Assembly (NCBI GenBank): GCA_012964275.1
Contig: DTUG01000171.1
Coordinates: 1 to 9,066, forward strand
Origin: Fidelibacterota bacterium
GTDB taxonomy: Bacteria > Fidelibacterota > Marinisomatia > Marinisomatales > UBA1611
Length of the DNA stretch: 9,066 nt
Direction of reading: 5' to 3'
Shown: positions 1-7,084 of the stretch, one piece after another
Layout: every line of letters starts with the position of its first letter
How positions within the stretch are numbered: the first letter of the stretch is position 1
Translations under genes and position numbers: made by a program
The notes under the pieces: generated by a model
The model's input: only the letters and a program-made list of their open reading frames with translations
The model's database searches: none
What the model was told of the DNA's origin: nothing

Positions 1-1383
1 GAAGTGCTTATCGAGGAAGCATTCCCCAATTTGGTCTTCACGCGCCCACTTGACATCCAGTACTCACCGGATGGGTCCGATCGGCTCTTTGTGGTAGAAC
101 AGGAAGGTTATATCCACGTTTTTGAGAATGATCCATTTGTTGAGAATAAAACCATGTTCCTTGATATTCGGGATAGGATAGTGTTCGAGGGTGAGAGGGG
201 GCTTCTCGGCCTGGCATTCCACCCTGACTATGAAAATAACGGCTATTTTTTTGTTAACTATACAGCACCCAATCCACTAAGAACAGTAGTCTCCCGGTTT
301 CAAGTAACAGATGATCCAGATGTTGGTGATGAATTATCAGAATACATCATTATTGAAATTAATCAGCCTTTTTCAAATCATAACGGTGGCCAGATTGTCT
401 TTGGCCCCGATGGATATCTTTTTATTGGAATGGGTGATGGCGGTTGGGGAGGGGATCCCTATAACCATGCGCAAGACCTGACGACACTGCTTGGTGCTAT
501 GCTTCGAATTGACGTTGATACCGTGGCAGTATCATCTAACTATGGTATTCCTGAGGATAATCCCTTTACGGCTGACACACTGGATTATAGAGATGAGATT
601 TATGCCTATGGATTTCGGAACCCATGGCGGTTTAGTTTTGATTCGGCCAGCAATACCTGCTGGATCGCTGATGTGGGGCAGGATATCTATGAAGAAATTG
701 ATATTCTGGAATATGGCGGAAACTACGGGTGGAACATCATGGAAGGATTTAACTGCTACAATCCAGCCACGAATTGTGATACTACCGGACTGATCTTACC
801 TGTTTATACCTATGATCATAGTATTGGCGAATCTATCACTGGCGGATTTGTATATCGCGGTACCCTGGTCCCGGATATTTATGGGAAATATATTTTTGCT
901 GACTTTGAATACGGCGATGTGTGGTCTTTAGAATATGATGGGGAAAATTCCCCTGAAGTAATTCCCCTTGGTGACCTGGGCCCCTATTCTGTCGCTTCAT
1001 TCGGTGTGGACCAGCAGGATGAACTGTACATCTGTTCATTTGATGGAAAGATATACAAATTTGCACAGACATATTCCGCAATCAACCATGGCGCTTTAAC
1101 ACTAAACAAATTTTTGCTACACCAAAACTATCCGAACCCTTTCAACCCAGTTACAGCACTCCACTATGATCTTCCTGAAGATGCAATGGTAAACATCAGC
1201 ATCTACGATATGGCGGGACGGGTCGTTAAAACTCTTGTAAACGGTCAGCAGACCGCTGGTTACAGGTCTATCCATTGGAATGCCGCTAATGATCTTAGTC
1301 AGCCTGTGTCAGCGGGTGTGTATTTATACACTATAAAAGCAGGAGATTTCAGACAGACCAGGAAGATGGTACTGTTGAAATAG
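1..1383 (+). CDS. PQQ-dependent sugar dehydrogenase (GSDH family) with T9SS sorting domain, 5' partial
   Basis: This looks like a secreted glucose/sorbosone-type dehydrogenase, a beta-propeller enzyme that oxidises aldoses with PQQ and calcium. The frame is open from base 1. A GTG at base 4 is the first possible start, but no signal peptide follows it, so the true start is probably upstream of the window. Numbering from that GTG, the family signatures are: FVVEQEG near 29, GLLGLAFHP at 67-74, NHNGGQ with the expected catalytic His126, GFRNPW with Arg205, DVGQ at 223-226, GGNYGW at 238-243 and GGFVYRG at 280-286. The propeller ends near residue 355. Residues 375-459 form a C-terminal sorting domain starting NYPNPFNP and ending in a short basic/hydrophobic tail (KMVLL), as in type IX secretion cargo and FlgD-like Ig folds. 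Secretion across the outer membrane and attachment or release are inferred from this tail. The substrate cannot be read from the sequence. Confidence 0.9.
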   Translation, partial: EVLIEEAFPNLVFTRPLDIQYSPDGSDRLFVVEQEGYIHVFENDPFVENKTMFLDIRDRIVFEGERGLLGLAFHPDYENNGYFFVNYTAPNPLRTVVSRFQVTDDPDVGDELSEYIIIEINQPFSNHNGGQIVFGPDGYLFIGMGDGGWGGDPYNHAQDLTTLLGAMLRIDVDTVAVSSNYGIPEDNPFTADTLDYRDEIYAYGFRNPWRFSFDSASNTCWIADVGQDIYEEIDILEYGGNYGWNIMEGFNCYNPATNCDTTGLILPVYTYDHSIGESITGGFVYRGTLVPDIYGKYIFADFEYGDVWSLEYDGENSPEVIPLGDLGPYSVASFGVDQQDELYICSFDGKIYKFAQTYSAINHGALTLNKFLLHQNYPNPFNPVTALHYDLPEDAMVNISIYDMAGRVVKTLVNGQQTAGYRSIHWNAANDLSQPVSAGVYLYTIKAGDFRQTRKMVLLK

Positions 1384-1474
1384 GATCTAGCCCCGCCCAG
1401 CGGAGTTATTGTTTCTAAAGCTTATACAGGCTTGCGGGGAGTGGGTAGATTCCTTCACTTGAAATTGATAAAAA

Positions 1475-1711
1475 ATGATTGAATACATAATTCCGGTTGC
1501 CGTTGTTGCAATTCTTTTCTACGGAATCTATTATGCGGTAACAATGAAAAATAAATCAGGTGGAGGAGGGATCATAACCGGCAATGTGTTATTAGAGCAG
1601 TTCGATAGTGAGGACAAGAAGCGAGCGAAAGCAGAAATAAGATATCACAAAGAGATCAAAAAACAGGAAGGAGAGCTTGGGGAAGTGTTACCCCCTGATC
1701 CAGACCCTTAG
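1475..1711 (+). CDS. Small single-pass membrane protein, unknown function
   Basis: I do not recognise this 78-residue protein. Residues 4-22 form one hydrophobic segment, followed by a basic stretch (KNK, 25-27), a run of four glycines at 29-32 that could be a flexible hinge, a strongly charged region rich in Lys and Glu (about 42-70) that is probably helical, and an acidic proline tail (PPDPDP). The layout fits an N-terminal anchor with a cytoplasmic charged helix, judged by the positive-inside rule. The ATG has only an A-rich leader with no clear Shine-Dalgarno sequence, as for several other genes here. It lies 91 bases after the sugar dehydrogenase and 79 before the next gene. Coding status rests on the ordered composition and the position in a co-directional gene series, so it is moderately sure. 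Confidence 0.6.
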   Translation: MIEYIIPVAVVAILFYGIYYAVTMKNKSGGGGIITGNVLLEQFDSEDKKRAKAEIRYHKEIKKQEGELGEVLPPDPDP

Positions 1712-1733
1712 ATTTTTATATTGAGGGCTCCAG

Positions 1734-1753
1734 CGGGTAGGATACACTACCCG
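1734..1753. other. Perfect intergenic hairpin (7-bp stem, 6-base loop)
   Basis: CGGGTAG at 1734-1740 and CTACCCG at 1747-1753 are exact inverted repeats around the loop GATACA. The hairpin sits in the 79-base gap between two unknown genes. No T-tract follows it, so it is not a standard Rho-independent terminator. It could stabilise the mRNA or act as a processing or protein-binding site. The function is unknown. Confidence 0.5.
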
Positions 1754-1790
1754 GACCAGCCGCAAGAATCTTAAATACAATTGGAGATAC

Positions 1791-2741
1791 ATGATCAAGG
1801 CTCAACAGTTATTTCAGCTCTATTTTGGAGAGAAATATACCAATAAACAAATTAGCGATCGGTTTCACGAATGGCGAAAATCATCAGATAAGGATGATGA
1901 AACCCGTTTCAGGATCATGATTGATGGTGCCCGTTCACAAAAGTCGGATTTTTCAAAACAGTGGAAATGGATCGTGATTCAGGCGTTGTTGTGGTTATGG
2001 ATATCCTATAAATATGAATTACTGCCTGTTGTCCATGTAATGGCATTTCTCAGTATTTTTACCCAGTTCTCATTAAATGCTGCTGCTATTGTCACCGATA
2101 AAAAACAACTTTTTTCCGCTTTTATAAGCAAACAGATATCAGACCTGCGCTCCGTATCAACCCTGCTGTGGGATGTGCTGGAAGAGATGGTGGAAGATCC
2201 TGATGAAATAATGAAAGTACCAGAAAAAAATGTTACACCTGATGTGGAATGGCCAGACATAATGATAGAGTTAGTGGGAAATAAATATGATGATAGTTTA
2301 CCCTTCATCCGGACGGTGATCGGGCATGATGCCAGTTCTCTCATCCATCCAGCTGAGTTTGGACTAACTCATAAGAACGATCGAAAGAAAGCAACATCAG
2401 CATTTACTATGCTTAAATTATTTGCGGAGCATAACCCTTTTCGTTTTAAAGGTCACGGGTCACAGAAAAATTCTGTAGAGAAACGGATTCTAAGGCTCCG
2501 GGATATTTTCTCAGCATATTTTGGGGAAAGGGGGCCTGGCCCCATATCCCGGTATCAGGAATCAATTGGCTGGGAGTGCTATATCAATGTTGAAGATAGG
2601 ACAGACACCTGGAAGAAAATTGAGCACGATCGTTACAATGATGTGACCAGCATGCTGGATGAATGGACCTTCATTGATGAACAGGTTGAAGCCCCTGAAC
2701 CGGGGGATGATACTTATAGCCAAAAAGGATGGGACTGGTAG
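1791..2741 (+). CDS. Uncharacterised protein with central membrane region
   Basis: This 316-residue protein belongs to no family I can name. The N-terminal 57 residues are polar and charged. Residues 58-74 (Trp-rich, WKWIVIQALLWLW) and 78-100 are hydrophobic and could form a membrane hairpin or one long segment. The remaining 215 residues look soluble: an amphipathic stretch at 105-135 with an acidic cluster (EEMVEDPDE), then a mixed domain ending in a Trp- and Asp-rich tail. A short echo exists between residues 7-13 (LFQLYFGE region) and 239-246 (IFSAYFGE region), which may be a chance repeat or trace of duplicated helices. GGAG at 1783-1786 lies 4 bases before the ATG, a slightly short but usable ribosome site. 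A 29-codon ORF starts immediately after the stop. Coding status is well supported by length and codon structure; function is unknown. Confidence 0.75.
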   Translation: MIKAQQLFQLYFGEKYTNKQISDRFHEWRKSSDKDDETRFRIMIDGARSQKSDFSKQWKWIVIQALLWLWISYKYELLPVVHVMAFLSIFTQFSLNAAAIVTDKKQLFSAFISKQISDLRSVSTLLWDVLEEMVEDPDEIMKVPEKNVTPDVEWPDIMIELVGNKYDDSLPFIRTVIGHDASSLIHPAEFGLTHKNDRKKATSAFTMLKLFAEHNPFRFKGHGSQKNSVEKRILRLRDIFSAYFGERGPGPISRYQESIGWECYINVEDRTDTWKKIEHDRYNDVTSMLDEWTFIDEQVEAPEPGDDTYSQKGWDW

Positions 2742-2831
2742 ATGAAATGGCTTTTTCTTATCCTCTTTCTAACCCTGTTGGGCTATGGTATTTATGATGA
2801 GATCAGGGATGCTGGATCCGATGATGATTAA
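2742..2831 (+). CDS. Candidate 29-residue single-pass membrane peptide
   Basis: This ORF's ATG is the very next base after the TAG of the upstream unknown gene. It encodes 29 residues: a short start (MKW), a hydrophobic run at about 3-18 that can cross a membrane once, then an acidic tail ending in three aspartates before TAA. The abutting stop and start would allow translational coupling by reinitiation. AAGGA at 2725-2729 lies 12 bases upstream and could help. The frame matches that of the VOC gene that follows, from which it is separated by TAA and five codons. It resembles the small hydrophobic peptides found in many bacteria, but at this length chance is a real alternative. Confidence 0.4.
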   Translation: MKWLFLILFLTLLGYGIYDEIRDAGSDDD

Positions 2832-2846
2832 CCGTATTACACCGCG

Positions 2847-3290
2847 ATGAGAGCACACCATCTTGGTCATGTTGTATTTTATGTCCGAGATCTTGACAGG
2901 TCTTTATCCTTCTATAGGGATTTATTGAATTTTGAAGAAGTCGGAAGAATGGGGAGTTTTGCTTCGGCGCTCACTTCGGGCAGAACGCATCATGAAATAT
3001 TACTGATAGAAGTAGGTGATGCCCCGGGCCCAATGCAGGGTACGAGAATAGGACTTTACCATATTGGGATTAAAGTTGGCGATACTCTTGATGAACTACG
3101 CTCCGTACGCAATGAATTGAAAGAACATGGAATTCAAATAGATGGTGCAAGCGACCACACGGTTACCCAAAGCCTTTATATTCGAGATCCGGATGGAAAT
3201 GAGGTTGAACTGTATGTAGATGGAGATCCGAAAATTTGGAAGGATGATCCCAGCGCAATAGTGAGTCCCATAAAACCACTAAAACTCTAA
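2847..3290 (+). CDS. VOC/glyoxalase-fold protein, extradiol dioxygenase-like
   Basis: This 147-residue protein is one vicinal-oxygen-chelate module made of two beta-alpha-beta-beta-beta units. The first unit opens with LGHVVFYVRDLDRSLSFY (6-23), and the second with LYHIGIKV (70-77). The three expected metal ligands are visible: His8, His72 and Glu121 (in NEVELY). The RDPDGNEVELY ending (113-123) is typical of the catechol 2,3-dioxygenase/CatE-like and glyoxalase branch. Single-module members usually dimerise to build the active site. The reaction could be ring cleavage, lactoylglutathione-type isomerisation or resistance to a small molecule; the sequence does not decide. The upstream leader shows no Shine-Dalgarno sequence, and an in-frame TAA five codons before the ATG fixes the upstream limit. 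The gene lies 15 bases after the 29-codon ORF and may be co-transcribed with it. Confidence 0.88.
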   Translation: MRAHHLGHVVFYVRDLDRSLSFYRDLLNFEEVGRMGSFASALTSGRTHHEILLIEVGDAPGPMQGTRIGLYHIGIKVGDTLDELRSVRNELKEHGIQIDGASDHTVTQSLYIRDPDGNEVELYVDGDPKIWKDDPSAIVSPIKPLKL

Positions 3291-3310
3291 TTTTTTCAGT
3301 AAATAATTTT

Positions 3311-3316
3311 CCAGGA
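3311..3316 (+). promoter_or_regulatory. Candidate ribosome binding site for a non-standard exonuclease start
   Basis: CCAGGA lies 11 bases before the ATT codon at 3328. It is the only purine-rich Shine-Dalgarno-like site that would serve a start upstream of the conserved N-terminal region of the exonuclease. The match is partial (AGGA core), so this is tentative. Confidence 0.3.
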
Positions 3317-3327
3317 CGTTTAACAAT

Positions 3328-3915
3328 ATTTATCTCAAATACCAGAAATTAACAAAGGACGAGATCAACGATCTTTCTCTCCGCCATTATGGTGGGCCGG
3401 TCGAAGTGATTGCTTCACTAAACAGTGCCGATCGGGCCTGTGCTGCTCTGCATAAAGAGAGTGTCCTTGGTTTTGACACCGAGACCCGGCCAACCTTCCG
3501 CAAAGGAGAAATTAATTTACCGTCAATTCTCCAGCTGGCGGGACATGATGCTGTTTATATTTTTCAGTTAAATAAGGTTGGGCTCTGCGAAAGTATATTG
3601 CATATCCTGTCGAACGCCGATATCATAAAATGCGGGGTTGCCCTTGATCGAGACCTGATAGAATTAATGCAGTTATCCCCGTTTGACCCTGAAGCATTCA
3701 TAGACCTGGGCACTGTAGCCCGCTTGATGGATATTCCGCACCATGGACTCAGAGGGTTGACGGCACTCTTATTGGGTTTCAGGATATCGAAACAGGCGCG
3801 GACGTCGAATTGGAGCGCAGGGAAACTATCAATCAAGCAGATAAACTATGCTGCCACCGATGCCTGGGTTGGGCGCGAGTTATATTTCAAATTCAAAAAA
3901 GAAAAGTTTCTATAA
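3328..3915 (+). CDS. RNase D-like DEDDy 3'-5' exonuclease
   Basis: This is a DnaQ/RNase D-fold exonuclease domain protein that would remove nucleotides from 3' ends using two metal ions. Numbered from the ATT at 3328 (195 residues), the catalytic set is complete: Asp50 and Glu52 in GFDTET, Asp109 in the KCGVALDRD motif, and Tyr174 with Asp178 in YAATDAW. There is no HRDC domain, so it is the short single-domain type often found in Bacteroidota-like genomes. The start is uncertain. GTG at 3406 is the first standard start and would give 169 residues with all catalytic residues. However, the in-frame sequence before it (TKDEINDLSLRHYGG) resembles the conserved N-terminus of this family as I recall it. 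The frame is open back to a TAA at 3304-3306 with no ATG, GTG or TTG, so I placed the start at ATT 3328. Whether the substrate is RNA or DNA is unknown. Confidence 0.85.
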   Translation: MYLKYQKLTKDEINDLSLRHYGGPVEVIASLNSADRACAALHKESVLGFDTETRPTFRKGEINLPSILQLAGHDAVYIFQLNKVGLCESILHILSNADIIKCGVALDRDLIELMQLSPFDPEAFIDLGTVARLMDIPHHGLRGLTALLLGFRISKQARTSNWSAGKLSIKQINYAATDAWVGRELYFKFKKEKFL

Positions 3916-3930
3916 TCAATTTGAACATAA

Positions 3931-3959
3931 TTGCTGTTTTTCTTTTGGATGTAAATTTG
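3931..3959 (+). promoter_or_regulatory. Possible Bacteroidota-type promoter
   Basis: TAAATTTG at 3952-3959 matches the TAnnTTTG -7 element of the Bacteroidota housekeeping sigma factor. A TTG at 3931-3933 lies 18 bases upstream, one short of the usual 19-21. It sits in the AT-rich gap before the lipoprotein hydrolase and would give a leader of about 45 bases. It is a pattern match only. Confidence 0.3.
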
Positions 3960-4010
3960 ATAAGACCTTTAATACTGTCAGACCAAACTATAAATAATTG
4001 AATAACTGTA

Positions 4011-5186
4011 ATGCGTGATTTTAGCCGGCTTAAAAAAATCTTTTTATTGCTAATTCTGGTTTCTGTTAATGGGTGTGCGGCATTAATAAGGACGGTAGTA
4101 CCACTGAGTGATGTCACTGCACCCACTGGGACATATCCCGTCGGAACCAAAATATTTCATTTAGTTGATTCTTCCCGTTCAGAATGGTTTCAGGATGGTT
4201 ATGACGGTCATCGCGAACTCATGGTCCGTGTCTGGTATCCCGCAAATAAAAGTTCCCTTAACCATCATGCTCCCTATGTTAAAGACTATGCATTAGTTAG
4301 AGATGTCATCGTCAAAAATTTCGAGATGCCTAGTTATTTGATGGACAACCTTGAAACGATTGCATGTAATTCATGGCTTGATGCAGAACCTGCAGCCAAT
4401 GGGAATACATTTCCGGTAATTATTTTTTCACACGGACATCGTGGTATGAAGATCCAGAATACGACCCAGGTTGAAGAATTAGCGAGCCACGGCTATGTTG
4501 TTTTTGCTTGTGATCATACCTATGATTCCGCAGTGACCGTTCTGCCTGAAGACAGGGTTGTATTTTCAAGATCAGCACTTCCAGAAGGGATAACGGTAGA
4601 AGATGGCCGGGCTATACGAGAAAAGCAATTGGGAATCAGGTCCAGCGATATATCATTTATTATTGATCAATGTTCCTCGAATTTTTCTAGTGACCCTGTT
4701 TTGTCACAAATAATTGATTCTAATAATATTGGAATCTTTGGACATTCTTTTGGGGGTAGCACATCCCTTTTCACCGCTTACCATGATGACCGGATTGATG
4801 CTGTTTTTGGCCTGGATGCCTGGTTCATGCCGCTTCCGAGCCGAGTGATCAATCAAGACCTGAAAAAGCCGTTCGTGCATTTGGGTCAGGTGAATTGGGG
4901 AAAGAGTAATAATTATCTGATATTAGATACATTGGCTTCGAATAACAGTGATCTAACAGTTCATTTTAGCGTTGATGGATCAACACATTTTGATTTTACA
5001 GATTTTTCCCAGTTTACTCATCTGACCAAGTGGTATGGTTCTGGTGAAATACCGCCAGGAAGAATCAGAATGATCATGAATCGTTTATTACTGGATTTCT
5101 TTAATTATACTTTGAAGAACGGAAAAATTTTTGATCCTTTATTATATAAGCAATACTTTCAGGAATTGGAAACCCGGGTATATTAG
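4011..5186 (+). CDS. Lipoprotein serine hydrolase, PAF acetylhydrolase-like
   Basis: This 391-residue alpha/beta hydrolase resembles platelet-activating-factor acetylhydrolase type II (Lp-PLA2 family), which cleaves short or oxidised acyl chains from phospholipids. A basic start and hydrophobic run (residues 7-19) lead to VNGC with Cys22 as the likely lipidated residue; Asn at -2 is unusual for a lipobox but Gly at -1 is standard. The probable site is therefore the inner or outer membrane, facing the periplasm or outside. The oxyanion region is FSHGHRG (139-145). The nucleophile is Ser246 in GHSFGG, the acid is Asp269 in GLDAW, and the base is His326 in STHFDF; spacing and context match the known triad of human Lp-PLA2 closely. 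The real substrate may be another ester. No Shine-Dalgarno sequence precedes the ATG. The gene stands alone, with 95 and 190 bases of non-coding sequence on either side. Confidence 0.88.
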   Translation: MRDFSRLKKIFLLLILVSVNGCAALIRTVVPLSDVTAPTGTYPVGTKIFHLVDSSRSEWFQDGYDGHRELMVRVWYPANKSSLNHHAPYVKDYALVRDVIVKNFEMPSYLMDNLETIACNSWLDAEPAANGNTFPVIIFSHGHRGMKIQNTTQVEELASHGYVVFACDHTYDSAVTVLPEDRVVFSRSALPEGITVEDGRAIREKQLGIRSSDISFIIDQCSSNFSSDPVLSQIIDSNNIGIFGHSFGGSTSLFTAYHDDRIDAVFGLDAWFMPLPSRVINQDLKKPFVHLGQVNWGKSNNYLILDTLASNNSDLTVHFSVDGSTHFDFTDFSQFTHLTKWYGSGEIPPGRIRMIMNRLLLDFFNYTLKNGKIFDPLLYKQYFQELETRVY

Positions 5187-5231
5187 TCTGTCCAGATTTT
5201 ATCCATCCAACCATGGAGTTAGTTTATTTGT

Positions 5232-5240
5232 TGATATAAT
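5232..5240 (+). promoter_or_regulatory. Possible extended -10 promoter element
   Basis: TGATATAAT is an exact extended -10 sequence (TGnTATAAT) in the 190-base gap before the beta-helix lipoprotein. No good -35 box is seen at the usual distance. A start near 5247 would leave a leader of about 130 bases. The rest of the gap (5187-5376) is AT-rich, and I see no terminator or structured RNA in it. In an FCB bacterium a sigma-70 type match is less informative, so this is weak. Confidence 0.25.
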
Positions 5241-5376
5241 TGTATTTGGTTAACAATTTATGGTCAAGCTTTGGGTATAGAACGATAATTTGGAATTTCA
5301 ATTTTACTTATGAATAATTTAAATAAACAATGAACCGTTTTTGTATTTATCTGAAATGAAACAGTAATTTCCATTT

Positions 5377-7080
5377 GTGCAAAAGTTCATTCTACTTCTG
5401 ATTGTTTTATTTTACAGTTCCTGTTCTTTTTTTGGTGGTCCCGACTATGATTCCGCGGCAGACTCTACTGGTCTGAGCTTTGATGGTATTGATGATTACA
5501 TCCAGATCGATGCTAATGTGCTTCCTGATTCGGGCGATTTTTCCATTGCGGTGTGGGGAAAAGCAGATTCCAAGCAAACGGGGAACAGGATAGTTTTATC
5601 CCAGAATGATACTACTGGAAGCCCCTTCTATTTTGGTTCTGCAAAAGAATCGGGAACAGCAGGTTTTATTAGAATGGGAGATGATTGGGAAAAGGTACAT
5701 GATCACAGTTTCCCTGTTGATGACAACTGGCATTATTATACGATTGTGAATGACGGTACCATTGGGGATTCAGCAGAAATTATTGATACATCAGCCTTCT
5801 ATCTGGATGGAAAAATGATCCAGTCCGTAATGGGTCAAGGAAAGAACTATCCCACAGCAGAACCATTTTATATTGGTACACAGTGGGACGGCTCTGGCGA
5901 ATATTTCTCGGGAATGATGGATGGAATAGCTGTATGGGATGTGAAACTAAGTCCGGAAGAAATATCCATTCTCTATAATGATGGTGATGGATTGGATCCA
6001 ACCGCCGACACTCTGGATTATCAGTCATCATCACATTTGATCGGATTTTGGCCTTTTAATGAGGGCTTGGATTCTACCGTGGCGGATTATAGTGGGAATG
6101 ATTATGATGGTGCAATTTATGGAGCAACCTGGACACGAATTGAGAGCAAGCTTGGAGATACTGCTGATACATTAGATCAGGATGTGGCTGATAAAGAAGA
6201 AATACCAGAGCAAGACGAACCAAAGCAAGTTCTTTGGGGTAAGATATTTAACCAGAAAGAAAAGCCTTTATCAAAAGCCAGGGTAACTCTTTATGGGTAT
6301 CGCGAAGGCGATCAGGATGAATATTATTTTGAGACAACTGTAAGGACAACTCGTGCAGGCGATTATGAACTTCATGATTATCGACCCTGGGATACCTTAG
6401 CTGTTTCACTGGCTGGTTACAAGCCCATGGTGATGACCATAGCTGAACTGGACGTAACCGATCTACCCCTTGATTTTTATTTGAACAAAGCCAAACCCAG
6501 ACGCAATAAAATTAAATCTGATGAAGAAACCGCTGCTATGGCCAGATTGGCATTAAAAAATTATGAAATGATCCAGGGTCTTATTAGCAATGCCAGGCCC
6601 AGGGAAGTTATCACTATTCCTACAGGCATTCATATTGTATCTAAACCTATCGTTGTGGAAAATGATACGAACATTACCATTCAGGGTGAAATAGCTACCG
6701 GCATTGTTTTGAACGACCTGAACAAGCCTGTTCTTATCATCAATAAATCAGAAAATATTGTCTTTCATGATCTGCGGCTTGGGCATTCGGAAGCACCCCG
6801 CGGGATCTGTGATGCTGAAGTGGTAGTCGTAGATGATTCAAGGAGAATCTATATCAACAGCTGTGAGATCTCTGGTTCCGGAACGATCGGTGTGAAAGTA
6901 ACTGATAGCGATGGGATCGCAGTAGTCAGTAGTTTTGTTCACGATAATTCCTGGTTTGCGTTTTCTTTCAGGAATTGTAAGAACGTCAGGATTGAAAACT
7001 CGCGGATTATCGAAAATAAAGACTTGATTTTCAAGCGGTCTTCCGATGTAGCTATGTTCAGCAACACGATACAGAAATAA
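5377..7080 (+). CDS. Multidomain surface lipoprotein: LamG, regulatory-like and beta-helix domains
   Basis: This is a 567-residue envelope protein likely to bind glycans or another surface polymer. The GTG start gives a classic lipoprotein leader: hydrophobic residues 4-12, then YSSC with Cys16. Residues 33-255 are a LamG/concanavalin-type domain: LSFDGIDDYIQI, a WHYYTIVNDG strand, FYLDG, an FSGMMDGIAVWDVKLSPEEI block, then the FWPFNEG...DYSGNDYDG...GATW motif that often closes such domains. Residues 258-283 are an acidic linker. Residues 285-370 fit a carboxypeptidase regulatory-like beta-sandwich, with the strand pattern GKIFNQKEKPLSKARVTLYG and AGDYEL. Residues 405-567 are a right-handed beta-helix with recurrent strand units (ITIQG, IVFHDLRLGH, IYINSCEISG, VRIENSRIIENK), like pectate-lyase folds. 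No catalytic residue set is evident, so binding rather than cleavage is as likely. It lacks the T9SS tail seen in the first gene. An in-frame TAA at 5365-5367 limits the start. The next gene begins 4 bases after the stop. Confidence 0.85.
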   Translation: MQKFILLLIVLFYSSCSFFGGPDYDSAADSTGLSFDGIDDYIQIDANVLPDSGDFSIAVWGKADSKQTGNRIVLSQNDTTGSPFYFGSAKESGTAGFIRMGDDWEKVHDHSFPVDDNWHYYTIVNDGTIGDSAEIIDTSAFYLDGKMIQSVMGQGKNYPTAEPFYIGTQWDGSGEYFSGMMDGIAVWDVKLSPEEISILYNDGDGLDPTADTLDYQSSSHLIGFWPFNEGLDSTVADYSGNDYDGAIYGATWTRIESKLGDTADTLDQDVADKEEIPEQDEPKQVLWGKIFNQKEKPLSKARVTLYGYREGDQDEYYFETTVRTTRAGDYELHDYRPWDTLAVSLAGYKPMVMTIAELDVTDLPLDFYLNKAKPRRNKIKSDEETAAMARLALKNYEMIQGLISNARPREVITIPTGIHIVSKPIVVENDTNITIQGEIATGIVLNDLNKPVLIINKSENIVFHDLRLGHSEAPRGICDAEVVVVDDSRRIYINSCEISGSGTIGVKVTDSDGIAVVSSFVHDNSWFAFSFRNCKNVRIENSRIIENKDLIFKRSSDVAMFSNTIQK

Positions 7081-7084
7081 GAGA

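Noticed and set aside
1391..1439. CCCCGC (1391-1396) and GCGGGG (1434-1439) as a terminator after the sugar dehydrogenase
   Set aside because: The stem is only 6 bp with a 37-base loop and no T-tract follows, so it is not convincing.
2742..3290. The 29-codon ORF as a signal peptide of the VOC protein by read-through of the TAA
   Set aside because: The two are in the same frame, but VOC enzymes of this type are cytoplasmic, the VOC domain is complete from its own ATG, and nothing suggests stop read-through.
553..6020. Shared TADTLDY peptide in the sugar dehydrogenase (189-195) and the beta-helix lipoprotein (209-215) as a mobile or duplicated segment
   Set aside because: Flanking residues do not match and the two lie in unrelated folds, so it is a chance match of acidic, common residues.
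6580..7080. Beta-helix domain as an active pectate lyase
   Set aside because: I see no convincing set of calcium-binding aspartates and catalytic arginine in the coils; the fold alone does not prove lyase activity.
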